Part shown: piece after piece, positions 44,801 to 56,356 of the stretch | How positions within the stretch are numbered: the stretch's first letter is position 1 | Layout: each line of letters opens with the position of its first letter | From: Ascaphus truei | Taxonomy: Eukaryota > Chordata > Amphibia > Anura > Ascaphidae | Assembly: GCA_036426205.1 (NCBI GenBank) | Contig: CM071567.1 | Location: 292,964,847-293,028,846, forward strand | DNA length: 64,000 bases | Reading direction: 5' to 3' | The notes under the pieces: model-generated | Told to the model about the DNA's origin: nothing | Database searches by the model: none | The model's input: the letters and a program-made list of their open reading frames with translations, nothing else | Made by a program: the position numbers and the translations under genes

Positions 44801-45590
44801 TAATATGTATGGTGCAGATGCCTTTTAGTGGACCATCATAAGAGTTCTTCATAGATTAAATTAAACTGTATACTTTCATTTCATCTACTAAAAACTCTTA
44901 TGATGGTCCCCTAAAAGGTATTACAACCAACAACAAATCTGCATTTCTTCAAGACCATTACGGCTACTAGAACATATATATTTCATGTAATGGTTTAGTT
45001 TTATTTTACCATATTTTTTGTTTTACAGTACTGGTTTTGGAGATGATAAGAATACTTTTTACATGGAGAATTAATCAAAATGTGTACATTTAGTTCCACC
45101 CAATAACCAACGTAACCAATCTTTTTCCCAACGTATCTGCTCTTCTTTCAGACCGGTCTTTTCAATTCTATTGGTATTTCGAAGATAGAAAAACAATAAA
45201 CGTAACCTAATTAAGCTCATTTACTATTTTGTATCTGTCCTGCTATGGCTCACATGCCATTCATTTATTTGGTGATGTATAAGTTCCTTATTGTAATTTT
45301 GAACACTTTGATGCTCTTGTTTCTTTCTGCAACAGCAGTTATTAGGAAACATTGTTCTGTGCAGATTCAAACCTATTAAGGGTCAACATTAATACTACTG
45401 AGAGATTTATATTTTAGTAGCTCATTTCTTTAAGGTTGAAGCACATTTAACACACAGCCCCCCAAAAAAATCTACAATGCTGCCAAAACACAAACTAAAA
45501 ACACGATAACTTCTTCGAGTGTCGTGTATTTTGATAAATAAAAAAGTTGAAACAAAGTTAAACAAATGCTCTTACAAAGGAGTAACTGTT
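44801..45590. other. No gene; includes a small inverted repeat
   Basis: At 44825-44925, CTTTTAGTGGACCATCATAAGAG... is mirrored by CTCTTATGATGGTCCCCTAAAAG, a hairpin of about 100 bp. The remainder is AT-rich without features. Confidence 0.5.
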
Positions 45591-46062
45591 TCAGGGCTTA
45601 TCTGCAAGAAGAGCTCCCTCCCGGCAGTAGCCTCCACTCAGGTCCTATGATGGGGCTATCTTCTGCGTGGATGAGTAATGTCACAGGGAGAAGGAGGGTA
45701 GAGCAGACCGGCAGATCACTCACATTCTCTATGAATTTTGCAGACGTAATTGCCTCTTCGACAGGACTGTTAGGCTGCGCAATGTGCTTGCCCAGTGTGA
45801 GCGCGCGCGTGCACATGCTCGTGAGTGCACGGCACTCAGCTGCTTGCAGAGGCAATACATTTGTTTCTGGCGCTCGCTGCCACGTCACGTGAGCGGTTTG
45901 CCCAATGAGGGCGAACCAGTTCCATGACGTCATGTCCGCTGCCCCGACACGCCCTCCCCCCCGAGCGCGCAACTGGCTGGCCACAAATCCCCAGTCAAAA
46001 TGAGTGCCGAGCTCGAGCGCCAGCACGCTCTCACTCACCCTGGCCACAGCTTGTTCCTTCAT
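45590..46062. other. CpG-rich block, possible MITE or promoter
   Basis: GC- and CpG-rich segment containing GAGCGCGCGCGTGCACATG, CACGTCACGTGAGCGG and CATGACGTCATGTC. A minus-strand open frame of 154 codons (46062-45598) crosses it but has no recognisable domain and no homologue that I know. Such frames are expected in GC-rich DNA, so I do not call it a gene. Confidence 0.35.
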
Positions 46063-46069
46063 GCTTCAA

Positions 46070-46870
46070 ATATCCTTACCTAACATATTAATCCCTTCAG
46101 CATCCATACAAAACCATTATGAGTTCTGGGCATGCAGCAGCACAAGAAATAAAAGTGAAAAGGAGCAATAGTAAAAAAAAAAAAAAAACATAATAAAATG
46201 AAAAGATACTAAAGAAAGAAAAATCAAAATGTATATTCCATGTGATAAAAATACATGGAATAAAAATATGCTTCAATAACAGAGATAAGTGATGGAGACA
46301 ATTAAAAAAATTACAAAATCAACCCTAATCAAAATAAATAATGACTTAAAAAAATAATAGTAAATATATCATAGTAGCCATGGCTGGTCCATGTCATAAT
46401 TTCTGCCCCCTGTCACATAAGTCCTAGTAACTACAGGCAGTGGCAGGCTATCCTGTGGGGTTTACCGCCCTCCCCCCTCATGCTGCCTCTCTGAGTGACA
46501 GGTGGAGGTGAACTGGGTTTGTGTACAGTCAATCATGGTGCAGACCATGTGCCCTCCCCATCTGTGCCTTTTTTACTTGTCTTCAAGACCTTCTTCAGAC
46601 GGCACATTAATTATTCTCCAAGGTAAGTTGTACATGTAGGAAAATCAATAGGATGTGTTTAAAGTTCATTTTTTTTTGTTAGGCCAGTAATGCTGTGTAA
46701 AGTTACAAATCTCTATACTTAACAATGCATTTATGGCAGCTCGAGTACAACAACTGACTCATTAATCACCCTTGTTAAATTAGAACGTCAATTGTGTGGT
46801 CAGAATTATACGTGTTTAATCATTTATCCTCTTTTCCTCTTGATAAAAAGGACACTTTCAGCCCAAAACA
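46070..46870. other. No gene recognised
   Basis: A/T-rich sequence with an A-run and AAAATG words between 46150 and 46380; nothing else recognised. Confidence 0.4.
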
Positions 46871-46875
46871 TTCTG

Positions 46876-47363
46876 GGGCCTATGCAGAGAGCAGCGAATT
46901 TTAAAATTGGCGAATTTATTAAAAAGTAGCTTTTTTGGAGAGTTTTATTCTCCATATGCAGAAAAGTGCGAATTCTGCTATGTTTAACATGGATGCGTGT
47001 GGCGAGTTTAAATTGGCGAGATGCGCGCTTCAGAAACGTGTAAAAACAAATTCGCGCCTTTTTTTTCCCTTTGCAATGGCCGCGAGAGGCAGCTTCTTGC
47101 CAGTTTTTTCTGGCGAGGCAAAAAGGAGACAATCGCGCCATTTTATTGGCGCGAACAGCCGCTAGATGCCGTTTGCGCCTCTCTGCATACGGATATTTTT
47201 AAAACTGGCGAGATTGAGGTTCTCGCCAGCCGCGAGGCGAGTTTTACAAATAGAAAAGAAAAATTGGCGCGTTTTTCGGAACTCGCCATTTTCTGCTGCT
47301 TTCTGCGCGATTTTCTCCAAAAAATGGCGAATTTCGAAATAGCGCTGCTCTCTGCATAGGCCC
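46876..47363. mobile_element. MITE with 3-bp target duplication, copy 1
   Basis: 488 bp with perfect inverted ends GGGCCTATGCAGAGAGCAGC; flanked by CTG on both sides (46873-46875 and 47364-47366). The interior is AT-rich with many GGCGAG/CTCGCC and GGCGAATTT words arranged as inverted repeats. No transposase. Related to the copy at 56357. Confidence 0.85.
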
Positions 47364-47366
47364 CTG

Positions 47367-47965
47367 AGTCTTATTCACTGAGGTATCAGACCCGTGGGTA
47401 GCTAATTTTTATTTTTTGGTAACTTATTTTTTTTATGCTACATTTCAGACTGTGTGTTAGTCTTTTGTCTATTCTTATTATCAATCACACGTATTTATTT
47501 GTTTGTGATTATTTTAGTACATTGTGACTGTGATCACATTACAATCTGTTATTTATATTGGATACACTTTTCTATTTTTGAACATCGTGTTCGTGTCTTG
47601 ATATTTATTTATAGACGGACTTTGATTCGTTATTTTTCCTATTGACATATGTATTAATTGGCACGTGTGTTAAGATTATAAAAACATTTACTGATGTCTT
47701 AAGAGTTAATTCTAGAAGAAATAACTACATAGTACAGCTTTTCCTTAACACTCTGTTGTGTCTTTAGCAGAAGAGAAACAACACGGCCCTCCTGAAAGCT
47801 GTTCTCCTATGCACTAATAAGTGGAATATATCCATAAAATATGTAGAAAAAGAGGGGCTATCATGAAGTGATGTATAACTACTCCTTACATATTACACGG
47901 ACAAACCATCTTCTTGATCTGTGCTAATATTTTTGTAATGTTAGGTTTTGGCTGTACTGTATGAC
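47367..47965. other. No gene recognised
   Basis: AT-rich sequence between a MITE and the accessory gene's 3' end. Confidence 0.4.
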
Positions 47966-48727
47966 TGTCATGACCTTGCACTGGCCACTGACACAGATTG
48001 GGTTGTTAGGTAGGACCACGGGTGCATTACCTTAATTACCTGCTGAATGATGCAGACAAGCTGGTTTACTATACTGCTGAGGGCAATCACGATCTGCCTG
48101 TCCAAATCCATTGCCTCCCTGTGGTGATGCCTATTGTCCTGTATTAGGGTTCGCAGGTAGTGATTTTGATGGTGTGTCTTAGAGCGACGCCAGTAATGCT
48201 CTGCCTCCCTTTATCTATGTGTTGTGGTAGGTGAGAGTTCTGAGGCAGCAAAGGGAGCCTCAGCTGGCAGAGCAGAGGCTGCAGGCAGTGGTGATGCACA
48301 CGCTGCCTTGGCTGCTGGTGTGGTTTCCATGCTCACTTCCTGCATTTCTAAAGCCTCCGCCTCATCTTCAGGAGTCAACATAGAGCTCCTCAACCGAGGC
48401 TTCTCTGTGTGCTGGCCCTATGCACAGGTAAGATGTAAAATAATATAGCAACTTTGTCATGACTGTGAACATACAATTAAAAGCAAGCTTAAAAAAATGT
48501 ACACATTACTGTCCATGTGATAGTCTAACTATGTTTCTATAAGCTCTGGCCCATATTAATTCCCGTGTGCAATGCTTTAGCTTGTGAAAACTCAGATAGT
48601 TGTCAACCGTAGCACACCCTTTAATGAATATAGATGCTTTCAGAGATGGTCATTAAAACACATAGGAGCATACTCATGGATGTAATGCCTAACTGTATAT
48701 TATCTTGTGTGGTGCTCATTGAGCATG

Positions 48728-49255
48728 GTTGTCCTCAAACTTTAGCTTACAATTTTAGAACACAGTGTATCCCTTAGGTCAGGGGTGCGCAAACTTTTAA
48801 GTCTGCGCCCCTCTGCCTGCTGTCACCCCCTCTCCTCTTACCCTCCCCCCCTTACCTTGGCTTTGGCGTCAGATGACACTTCGGGTCATGTTATGTTACA
48901 TTGCCATGGCAACACAATGTCACGTGACCCCACGGCATCATTTGAGGCCACGTTGCCATGGCGATGCGTCGCCCAAAACCAAGGTAAGGGAATTTACAGA
49001 GGCCTCACGTGGTCCCCCGGCACTGAATTTAAATGCTTTGGGGGAGTGTGTGGAGCCTCTGAAAGCGCCGTGCACCCCCTATAAAATCTCGCGCACCCCA
49101 GTTTGCTAACCCCTGGCTTAGGTCATGATATTGCATCTGGGTAAATTACATTTTAGGAATGTGACATCAAGTGCAATTGCTTTTTTGTAATTTTCACAGT
49201 ATAGAAGTAACAATAAAGGCTCTGGTAATCGAGGTCCACTAGTGGCTCAATGTGC
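48728..49255. repeat. Segmental duplicate A (contains MITE)
   Basis: After removing the hAT MITE, about 190 bp matches 49794-49983 at roughly 85 percent (GTCCTCAAAC, ACAGTGTATCCCTT, ATCAAGTGCAATTG, GGTAATCGAGGT in the same order). Confidence 0.85.
48780..49115. mobile_element. hAT-type MITE, 336 bp
   Basis: Ends CAGGGGTGCGCAAAC and AGTTTGCTAACCCCTG, flanked by an 8-bp near-duplication (CCTTAGGT at 48772-48779, GCTTAGGT at 49116-49123). The paralogous block at 49794 lacks it, giving an empty site. Confidence 0.85.
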
Positions 49256-49793
49256 GAATTAGTGCAAACGCATTACGCATCAATGTCAGAGAGAGGTGGA
49301 ACCAGAGACGTAACCACGAGGACCCACTGAGACGCCGAGCTGCAGAGCTATAACCGCTTATGAAACCGAATGCTACCACCGGCGAGGATCAGGAAAAATG
49401 CCAAGCAGCGTAGTTGCCGGTTAATTATGCAGACCAGCTGAGATCCAGAACCCGCTCCAGCCATCTCTTGGTGGTTTGATTTAATTCATCCACTACCCTT
49501 CATCACGTTTTTATTTGTCGATACTTCGACTCACGAACACATACTGTATAGTAGTAGCGCTGGATGAGTCCTTTTCTTTGCTATGTACCTTCCTGATTTT
49601 TATAATAATCAGCGGACTGTGCCAGGCTACTACATTTTTCAATATCTGTATTCACTAATTATACTTCCAAGATTTGTTGGCACAATATGAACACTTTTGG
49701 TATATATTGTTCTTTATATTAATGCGCCTCGCACATTTTATACTTCCCTTTAGTAGAGATTTCCGTAGTGCGTACTACCATTTGTTTGTAATG

Positions 49794-49983
49794 ATTGTCC
49801 TCAAACCTTAGCTTACCATTTTAAAACACAGTGTATCCCTTGTCATAATACTACATCTGGCTGAATTTAATTTTAGGAATGCAGCATCAAGTGCAATTGG
49901 TTTTATTTAATTTTCACAGTATAAAAGTACCAGTATAGGCTTTGGTAATCGAGGTGCACTAGCGGCTCAATGTGCAAATCGCC
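49794..49983. repeat. Segmental duplicate B (empty site)
   Basis: Second copy of the block; CAGTGTATCCCTTGTCATAA here corresponds to the point where the hAT MITE sits in copy A. Confidence 0.85.
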
Positions 49984-50489
49984 ATCAATGTCATAAGCCA
50001 AGAAATGTCATAAACATTTAAATGTTTTATGATTTGATCATTCGTTTATTTCTGTGGAGATTGAGGTCATGCCACTCGAGTGGACATACATCTCCCATTG
50101 TGTTGAGTCGTGACTTAGAATCACTGTTGGGGGGGGGTGGGGGAAGAAATGATCAAATGTAATCATGCAATAGTGCTTCTTCTTCATACTTGCTGTGTCC
50201 GATGTCCCGATCACCCTGCAGCCCATAAACATCTTCAGGATAAAGGATAGAGCTAAGCCTCTCCTCCATAGGGGTCAGCTGCTGGATTCTGGGGGGACCT
50301 TCTCCTGTCCTAACTGCATTACAGGGAGACTCCGCTATCTTTTCCTTCACCTTCCTCTTGATGTCTGAATATCTCTTCTTACAGTTTTCAGAGCATCTAC
50401 GGGTCCCTCCCAGGCTGATTACGTAATCACAAACATGGCCCCAGATCTGCGTCTTTCGGACATTTTTGGCTTCAGAGTGGAGCACAAAT

Positions 50490-51850
50490 GTTGAAAGGAT
50501 TTAACTATAGGTTTTCATTGTTAAAATATTTTGGATGAAAAATGCAATAACTATTCCAATACATACATTTTATACACAATTAAGCAATGTAAAAAAGATG
50601 ATAGAATGATAAACTCAATTGTTATGACAATTCCTACTTGTACTTAGTTCAAGTTGAGGCAAGTCTCACGTGGAGTGCCACTTACAGCATTACATTTGTA
50701 GTGTCTCTATACCTGTATGAATGAGTTTCCAATAACAGTTTGGATTTTGGTTGATGAAACAACCTACAGAATAACAATCTGTTGCCGGCCATTCCAGCAA
50801 AACCGGAAAATAAGCTTTTTTTTTGGCTGAGGGTGCTCATGATGATTTTTTTTTTTAAAGGAACTAATTCTAATCATATGTTCCAGCTGGCAGGGACATG
50901 CAGAGTGCTGAAATTAAATAGCAATCATCAGAAATTATAATAAAGAAATTCCACGTCCTTCTTGGCATACAGCCAAAGCCTCGAAGATAAATGTCTCCTC
51001 AGAGAGTTGTGCTGCTGAATATTTACACTCATTGTAAGTTTTTACAATATTGATGTGTATTACAAGTGTGTGAAGAAATTCAAATGTTATGTAGCTTCAG
51101 TTCCTATGGTTTAATTGTTGTCTAATTCCGTGAAAAAGCACATAAGTTATACCGCTGTGATAACTCGGGTTCATTGCAGTATATATTGTTATCACTATAG
51201 GGGTTTATTTACAGGGAATAAATCATACTAACTGGCCCACCATCCCTTTAAGTCCAAACTAAACATAAAATAAAATACCTATTCCCGTTAGGGAAAATAA
51301 CTTAACGTCTCTACAGCCCTTTCTAACTGGTTCCCAGCTTCAAACATGCCCGGCATATACACCCCACATGAATGTATACAGTCTCTGCACATAATAATAA
51401 GGGGTTTGCCTTATCTGTTTAGTCCAGGGTTTGGAACAGACGCCCGCTGCTTCAGCACGGTCTCTCGTCCTTTCCTTCTTAGGGGAACTCGGCCCTGCGT
51501 GAGCCGATAGAAACTCTCCTCTGTATGTCCACGGTCAAGGACAGGACATCCCCACTTCAGCACGGTCTGTCGTCCTTTCCTTCTTCCCTCTGGGATTCAA
51601 ACCCAGGCAGTCCAGGCAGGCTCCACAACCAGCATCCAGCGGGCTTAGGGATCTGTGCCAGCTTCCGCAGCTGGGGAGGATGCTCCTCTGTCCCCCTCTC
51701 TGGGAACAGTAGTCTCAATCTCACTTTCTGTGTCACTCTCAGCATGTATCTCTCACACGTGGCATCTCTCTGTGTTTGCCTTAAACACTTCCTTGTTCAC
51801 TCAAGAAGTCCGTTCTGATTAATTAGGCAGCAGCTGCATTAGCTATTCTC
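50490..51850. other. No gene; possible antisense LTR remnant 51187-51850
   Basis: 50490-51180 is AT-rich unique sequence. From about 51187 the text (TGTTATCACTATAGGGG..., reverse-strand AATAAA near 51207, C/T-rich interior with repeated CTTCAGCACGGTCT at 51451 and 51557) has the look of an LTR on the minus strand, but no confident far end or target duplication was found. Confidence 0.35.
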
Positions 51851-51854
51851 TCTA

Positions 51855-52871
51855 GGGATTAACTCTCTGTGAGCTAGAAACATTGTTTTGTGAGCGGCCC
51901 GTGCAATATTCCCATGCACCAGCCTCTTTGTCAGACATGCCTGACATCCACCTCTTCTTTTTCCTTGCCTTCCAGTTGAAAGGTTTTTCCTTCGGGGCAA
52001 GTACTAGGCTTTCTGGGCCTGCAAACTGGTAATTCGCTACCTCTTTATCTTGTGATAGCCGGAGTCTAGGGGTGAAGCTCCGCCTTTGTTGTGTCCCCTT
52101 TTGCAAAAGTTCCCGAGCATCCTGCCATCTGACAGCTCTCTCTGCCAGGACTCTATGCCGCTCTGTGACCCTGATCTGCTTATCCTAAAGATGCATCTCT
52201 GACCTCTTCTTCTTGTGCTCAGAGACTCCCCTACTCTGCAGAAGAGCCTTGACCCCGTTGGTAAACTCACTGCGCTCACTCGCCAGTGACTGCTTGGCCC
52301 TCTCTTGTGAAGACAGCAACTCCGCTATAGCGGGGAGGGCTTTTGGACCTTTCTCCAACAGCGTACTTCAATGTTTGAGACTAGAGACCGGTCTTTCACC
52401 ACAAGTTCTATGTTTGGTTCCACACCATTCAACTGCAGTACTTCCACTTCAGCGGGATTCTCCTTAACCCCAAGTGCACCCCAGGGTGCCTCATTCTGTT
52501 TTAACTCAACCGCCCTCTTTTTCCCAGAATCCTTCTCAAGGCTCTTCTTCATATTAGGAACCTCCTGATGGGCAGCAGTAGAGTCCAACGTAGCGTCACG
52601 CTCAGTCTTCAGAGCCTCGAGCTCCTCACCCAGGTCATGCTTTTGTTTCTCTGCCATCTTGCGGCCAGCACACTCAGACTCTAGGTTCTTTCTCAAGTCT
52701 TGAAGTTGTTCTTCTGCATTTCTTTTTCCGCTCAGTGCAGCTACCAGTTCAGCTTCTTTGACGGTGAGTAGTGATTCCACATCTCTCAGTTGATTCAGCG
52801 CAAGCCTTAAACCTGTTTCCCTTTTTTGATTTCTGGCCTGCAGCTGTCGAGTGATCAGAAATTCCTCCATT
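51855..52871 (-). pseudogene. Myosin-II-rod-like coiled-coil sequence, decayed
   Basis: The minus-strand frame from ATG at 52871 reads a heptad coiled coil. NLESECAGRKMAEKQKHDLG, continuing with EELEALKTERDATLDSTAAH (about 52690-52570), closely matches the rod of non-muscle myosin II heavy chain (in MYH9 this stretch has AEKQKRDLGEELEALKTE). After a frameshift near 52355 a second rod-like piece appears: SSQERAKQSLASERSEF and NGVKALLQSRGVSEHKKKR (about 52310-52205), corresponding to the later rod segment ending in KVLLQGKGDSEHKRKK. Between them lies a shorter unmatched stretch, so the rod is rearranged. Downstream frames to 51855 are unrelated. There is no motor domain. Its start abuts the gypsy integrase on the opposite strand. 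It could be a captured cellular exon inside a retroelement or a processed fragment. Confidence 0.6.
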
Positions 52872-52879
52872 TTCCAGGG

Positions 52880-54021
52880 ATATGCAACGTGTTGGTCATC
52901 ACGGACCATTAAACCCGATACGCTCAAGCCTTCCCGACTAAAGACCAGAAGGCCATTACGGTGGCCAAGATCCTCTGGGAGAAATACTTTATGCATTATG
53001 GCCTACCCAATCGCCTGCACTATGATCAAGGTCGGGACTTTGAGAGCAGCCTAATTCGGGAAATGCTGAAACTTCTGTCACTAAGTCCCGAACCACACCA
53101 TATCATCCAGAAGGTGACGTTCTGCCAGAATGATTTAACCGGACACTGCTGGACATGTTGGGTACCTTAACTGGGGCGCAGAAGACAGAGTGGAGTCGGC
53201 ATGTGGAAACTCTGGTACATGCATACAACTGCACCCGCCATGAGTCCACTGACTTCTCTCCCTATTTTCTTATGTTTGGGGGAGAAGCTCGGCTTCCAGT
53301 GAATGTGCGCTTAAGAGTATCCACGGATGGAATACACAATTCCAATCATTTTCAATATATAAAGAGACTTCAAGAAAGTCTACAATGAGCGTATCAACAG
53401 ACTGAAAAGTCTACTGAAAAACTTTATGCTGGCAACAAAAGGCACTATGACCACAAGGTCAAACACCGGGAGATCCGTCCGGGGGATGTCATGCTCCTCC
53501 GTTACTTGGGAATTCCAGGAAAGCATAAATTAGCCAATCGTTGGTGAGATGGCGTCTACGAAGTTGAGTAACAGATGCCAGGCCTTCTGGTCTACCGCAT
53601 AAAAGACGCGGATGGCCGGATAAAGGTATGGCACCGGAATAATCTGCTCCCTTTACTACAAGTGGGAGATGATGAACCCGAAAAAATGGCTACACCCCTG
53701 GATGGTGAGCCTGAACCATCAGAGGTTAGTCAAGAGACTGCAAGTAATACCACCTCTGAAATCTCTAAAGACTCTGAAGACTCTATGGAGGGAACCTCTC
53801 AAAGGGACCCTCGACTTCAAGGAGCATCTCCCAGAGGAGCCACGGATAAAGGGCCCCATCGACAAACTCCTACTAGAGGGAGCCCGCCCCTGGATCCACA
53901 GAGCCCGTTCTTTGTGCCCCAAAGAGACTGTTCAGAGACATTACTCCCCTCAAGGGAAGAGGCTGAGCCTCAGGACTATGCTTATTACTCCTCCGCGGGA
54001 GTAACTGAAGACCAGCTCTGA
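52880..54021 (+). pseudogene. Ty3/gypsy pol 3' end: integrase core and GPY/F-like C-terminus
   Basis: Reads through several frames: AKILWEKYFMHYGLPNRLHY then DQGRDFES (integrase core with the second catalytic Asp), LTGAQKTEWSRHVETLVHAY, NCTRHESTDFSPYFLMFG (conserved integrase C-terminal core), then RPGDVMLLRYLG, YEVE and a GPY/F-like RIKVWHRNNLLPLL, followed by an acidic Pro/Ser-rich tail ending near 54021. The part between DQGRDFES and the LTGAQ region is scrambled (the segment with the catalytic Glu is missing or frameshifted), and stops occur after NRW and YEVE. RT, RNase H and the integrase zinc finger are absent upstream, where antisense rod-like sequence abuts at about 52875. Confidence 0.75.
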
Positions 54022-54580
54022 CGGAGCCAGAGAAACAGGTATCCCCCAACAAGGATGACCCATGACCAAATTGGGGCACCCCATTATGCGGCTCAGCAGT
54101 GGGCTCGCAGTAAAGTGCAATCCGTTATAGCAATGTTCAGTGAAATGTACAATCTTATATAGAGCTGATATGACGTGATAAGTTGTATGTATGATACTGC
54201 ATTTTTCTTATATAACTTATGTATGTATTTATATGGTTATGTTACGTTGTTCCCAAGCGGGGACATTGGATTTTCTACCAGGGAAGCATGCAGCCAGGTC
54301 CCCCGGTCCCCTTTTCCCATTTCCCCCCCTTACCTCTGATGCAGGGGGATGTTGCAGGGAGGGCGACGGGCTCGCCAGCGGCTCCCTCCGCAGGACGCCG
54401 CCATGTCGCGCATGTGCAGATGTGGAGTAACATAGTGCAGGGCCTTCCTGGTTTGCACATGCGTAGACGCGAGCAGCGGCGGTCATGACAGTGTCGCGCT
54501 TGCGCAATCCCTAGGCGCACGAGGCTGCAATGATAAGGAGACTCTGCAAGGACTACAACTCCCATTATGCCCAGGGAGAT
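54022..54580. other. No gene; pol-to-LTR gap
   Basis: Retroelement 3' untranslated-type sequence. A GC-rich block at 54290-54500 contains GCGCATGTGCAGATG and GCACATGCG words. Confidence 0.4.
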
Positions 54581-55388
54581 TGTAACAGGTGACCCCAGCA
54601 GCCAATGGAACTGCTGTTTCCCCTGGAAGGGGAAGATATAGAATTGCATGCTGGGAGTGAAAAGGTCAGTCAGGATCCGGACAGAGAGGGTGCAGGTATT
54701 GCCCAGAGAGCAGTGCTCCCTTGGGCTAGGCCAGATGCCCAACATCCGTTACGGGAGTAACAAGAAGACCCCCAAGGTCTCAGTTAGATCTCCTGACTCC
54801 CAATAGATATTGTGTGCAGTGAGTGCTGCAGGGAAAGGCCTAAGATAGGGACCCTTTCACTGTAGCAATAGTGTGAGATACGCTGCAGGACATTGCCTAA
54901 AAAGAAGTGCAGCCTGTTGCAGAGGAGCCTGCCCAGACTCCTTGCTAGAGACTATTTATAGGGATACACTCCAGTCGGGAGACCCCTCCAGAGGCATCCA
55001 CCTAAGGGATCCACCCAGAAGAGGAGCAGCAGATTGTGGCGCAGAACTATGCCGCGGATCTAAGGAGTTCCATTGATTGTCCTGGTCTGGACTGAGACCA
55101 GGGAGGTATTACAAGTGCACCAACGGGCCCCTACACACAAGGAAGCGCGCTATCCCACACACACTCTTTGGGGAGGGAATCGCTGGTGGACACTCAGGGG
55201 TTAAGTGCCCAAGCACTCCAGTACTTTGGGGATTCCAAATGGGAGTTGTTACTGTGAGGTGATATCGTGCGGGCTGTGTAGGTGTGTGGTTTATATTCTA
55301 TGCATTAAGGACACGGGGGGACACGGTGGTGGATTGCGCCCAGCGAGTTGCATTGGCTAATTGTACCTCTAGGGGGAACCCTGTTACA
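54581..55388 (+). mobile_element. Probable 3' LTR of the gypsy element
   Basis: Begins TGTAACAGG and ends CCTGTTACA, a perfect 9-bp inverted repeat with TG...CA ends, 808 bp. It follows the integrase in the same orientation, as expected of a 3' LTR. No flanking direct repeat was identified (GAGAT before, GTATA after), and LTR-like sequence seems to continue to about 55600, so the right end is uncertain. Confidence 0.5.
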
Positions 55389-55599
55389 GTATAGGATTGC
55401 TTGCCTTTCAATATTAGTAAAGGTTATTGTTATATGCTATGTAGTATTATTGTTTGTTCCTGCACAGGTTTATCCCCACCAATAGGGATCCGGTACAGGT
55501 GGAAATGCTGTCATCTAGTAACTCAGGTGTACCCCAGGCTCTCAGTGGCGGAGGCTCATATCTCTATGAGCCAACAGGTAATATCAGCACCCATAGACT

Positions 55600-56350
55600 C
55601 TTCCCATAAAGGGGTAATATATATATATACATACAATTTACGGGGATATATAAAATCAGAAGCAAAAGAAATTGATTGGGGTCATGTGCAAGTGACAGCT
55701 ACCACAAATGATACAATTAGTAAGATTACATTTTGGAGAAGACTTTAAAATGGTTCAATGAGAAGAAAACTTAAGAAACTTTCTATGTGGATTCTGGAGG
55801 AAAGAATGGGGAATGATATGATAAAGCCCTTCAAACAGACTAAAAAATATGTTACAGTAAATTCAAGAACATACGGGTTATTACTTAAACAGAGATGGGG
55901 AAAATACGGTCTAGGACATTTTGTTGCGGCGGCTTCACCGTGACCAGCTGACCACCGGCTCTTCGCCGCAACTCACCCCACCCCTGGGACTTGTTGCCGA
56001 CGACCGTGTCACCACTAAGATAAGTGGAACCCTGCTTAACACTCTAAGCCCTTACCCTAAAATCGCTTAAATTAACCCCATACACTAACTGCTAAACCCC
56101 CCTAAATTAACCCCCTACACTAACCAGTAGTAAAACTTACCTTAGAAGCGGTCGGTGTTGTTGTTTCCGGGCTGTGGTTCGGCTGTGGCAGAGGGTCTCT
56201 CTGCGGCTGAACGCAAGTGGTCATTTGGTTACGATGAAAAACAGCGGCCAAATGTCCCATTCCAGAAAAAATATGCATGCAAGGCTGTATCTACAAGTAC
56301 TGTATACTATGAATCACACATAAAAAAACAATTGTAAAAGATGCATTGCA
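55600..56350. other. No gene recognised
   Basis: AT-rich at 55600-55920; 55960-56120 has three CCCCTACACTAAC-type repeats. Confidence 0.4.
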
Positions 56351-56356
56351 CATGAA

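Larger units (their letters stand above)
47968..50485 (-). pseudogene. Myb/SANT-like accessory protein of a Harbinger transposon, one nonsense codon
   Basis: Two separated coding segments on the minus strand. Segment 1 (50485-50153) carries most of a Myb/SANT-like fold: TQIWGHVCDYVISLGG, RRCSENCKKRYSDIKRKVKEKI (recognition helix), then ERLSSILYPEDVYG. Segment 2 (about 48410-47968) has the acidic MLTPEDEAEALEMQE, an Ala/Pro-rich linker, and a C-terminal helical tail REAEHYWRRSKTHHQNH, HREAMDLDRQIVIALSS, typical of NAIF1/MSANTD4-like partners of Harbinger transposases. An acceptor-like CATAG occurs near 48415. The linker and tail are separated by an in-frame TAA at 48211-48213; translation otherwise stays open to TGA at 47968-47970. 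The first Myb helix is missing or in an unseen upstream exon (a stop lies just upstream of 50485). The intron contains a hAT MITE and a duplicated block. Known role of this partner: nuclear import and DNA binding for the transposase. Confidence 0.65.

Noticed and set aside
45598..46062. 154-codon minus-strand ORF as a gene
   Set aside because: No domain, no splice or start context, located in a CpG-rich block where open frames are expected by chance.
46824..47359. ORFs within the 488-bp MITE
   Set aside because: Both strands and several frames are open because of repeated GGCGAG words; the same happens in the second copy.
52961..53170. A complete active gypsy integrase
   Set aside because: The core is scrambled between the second Asp and the expected Glu segment, with stops further on.
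54229..54745. 92- and 156-codon minus-strand ORFs in the pol-to-LTR region
   Set aside because: No recognisable motif; GC-rich retroelement untranslated sequence explains them.
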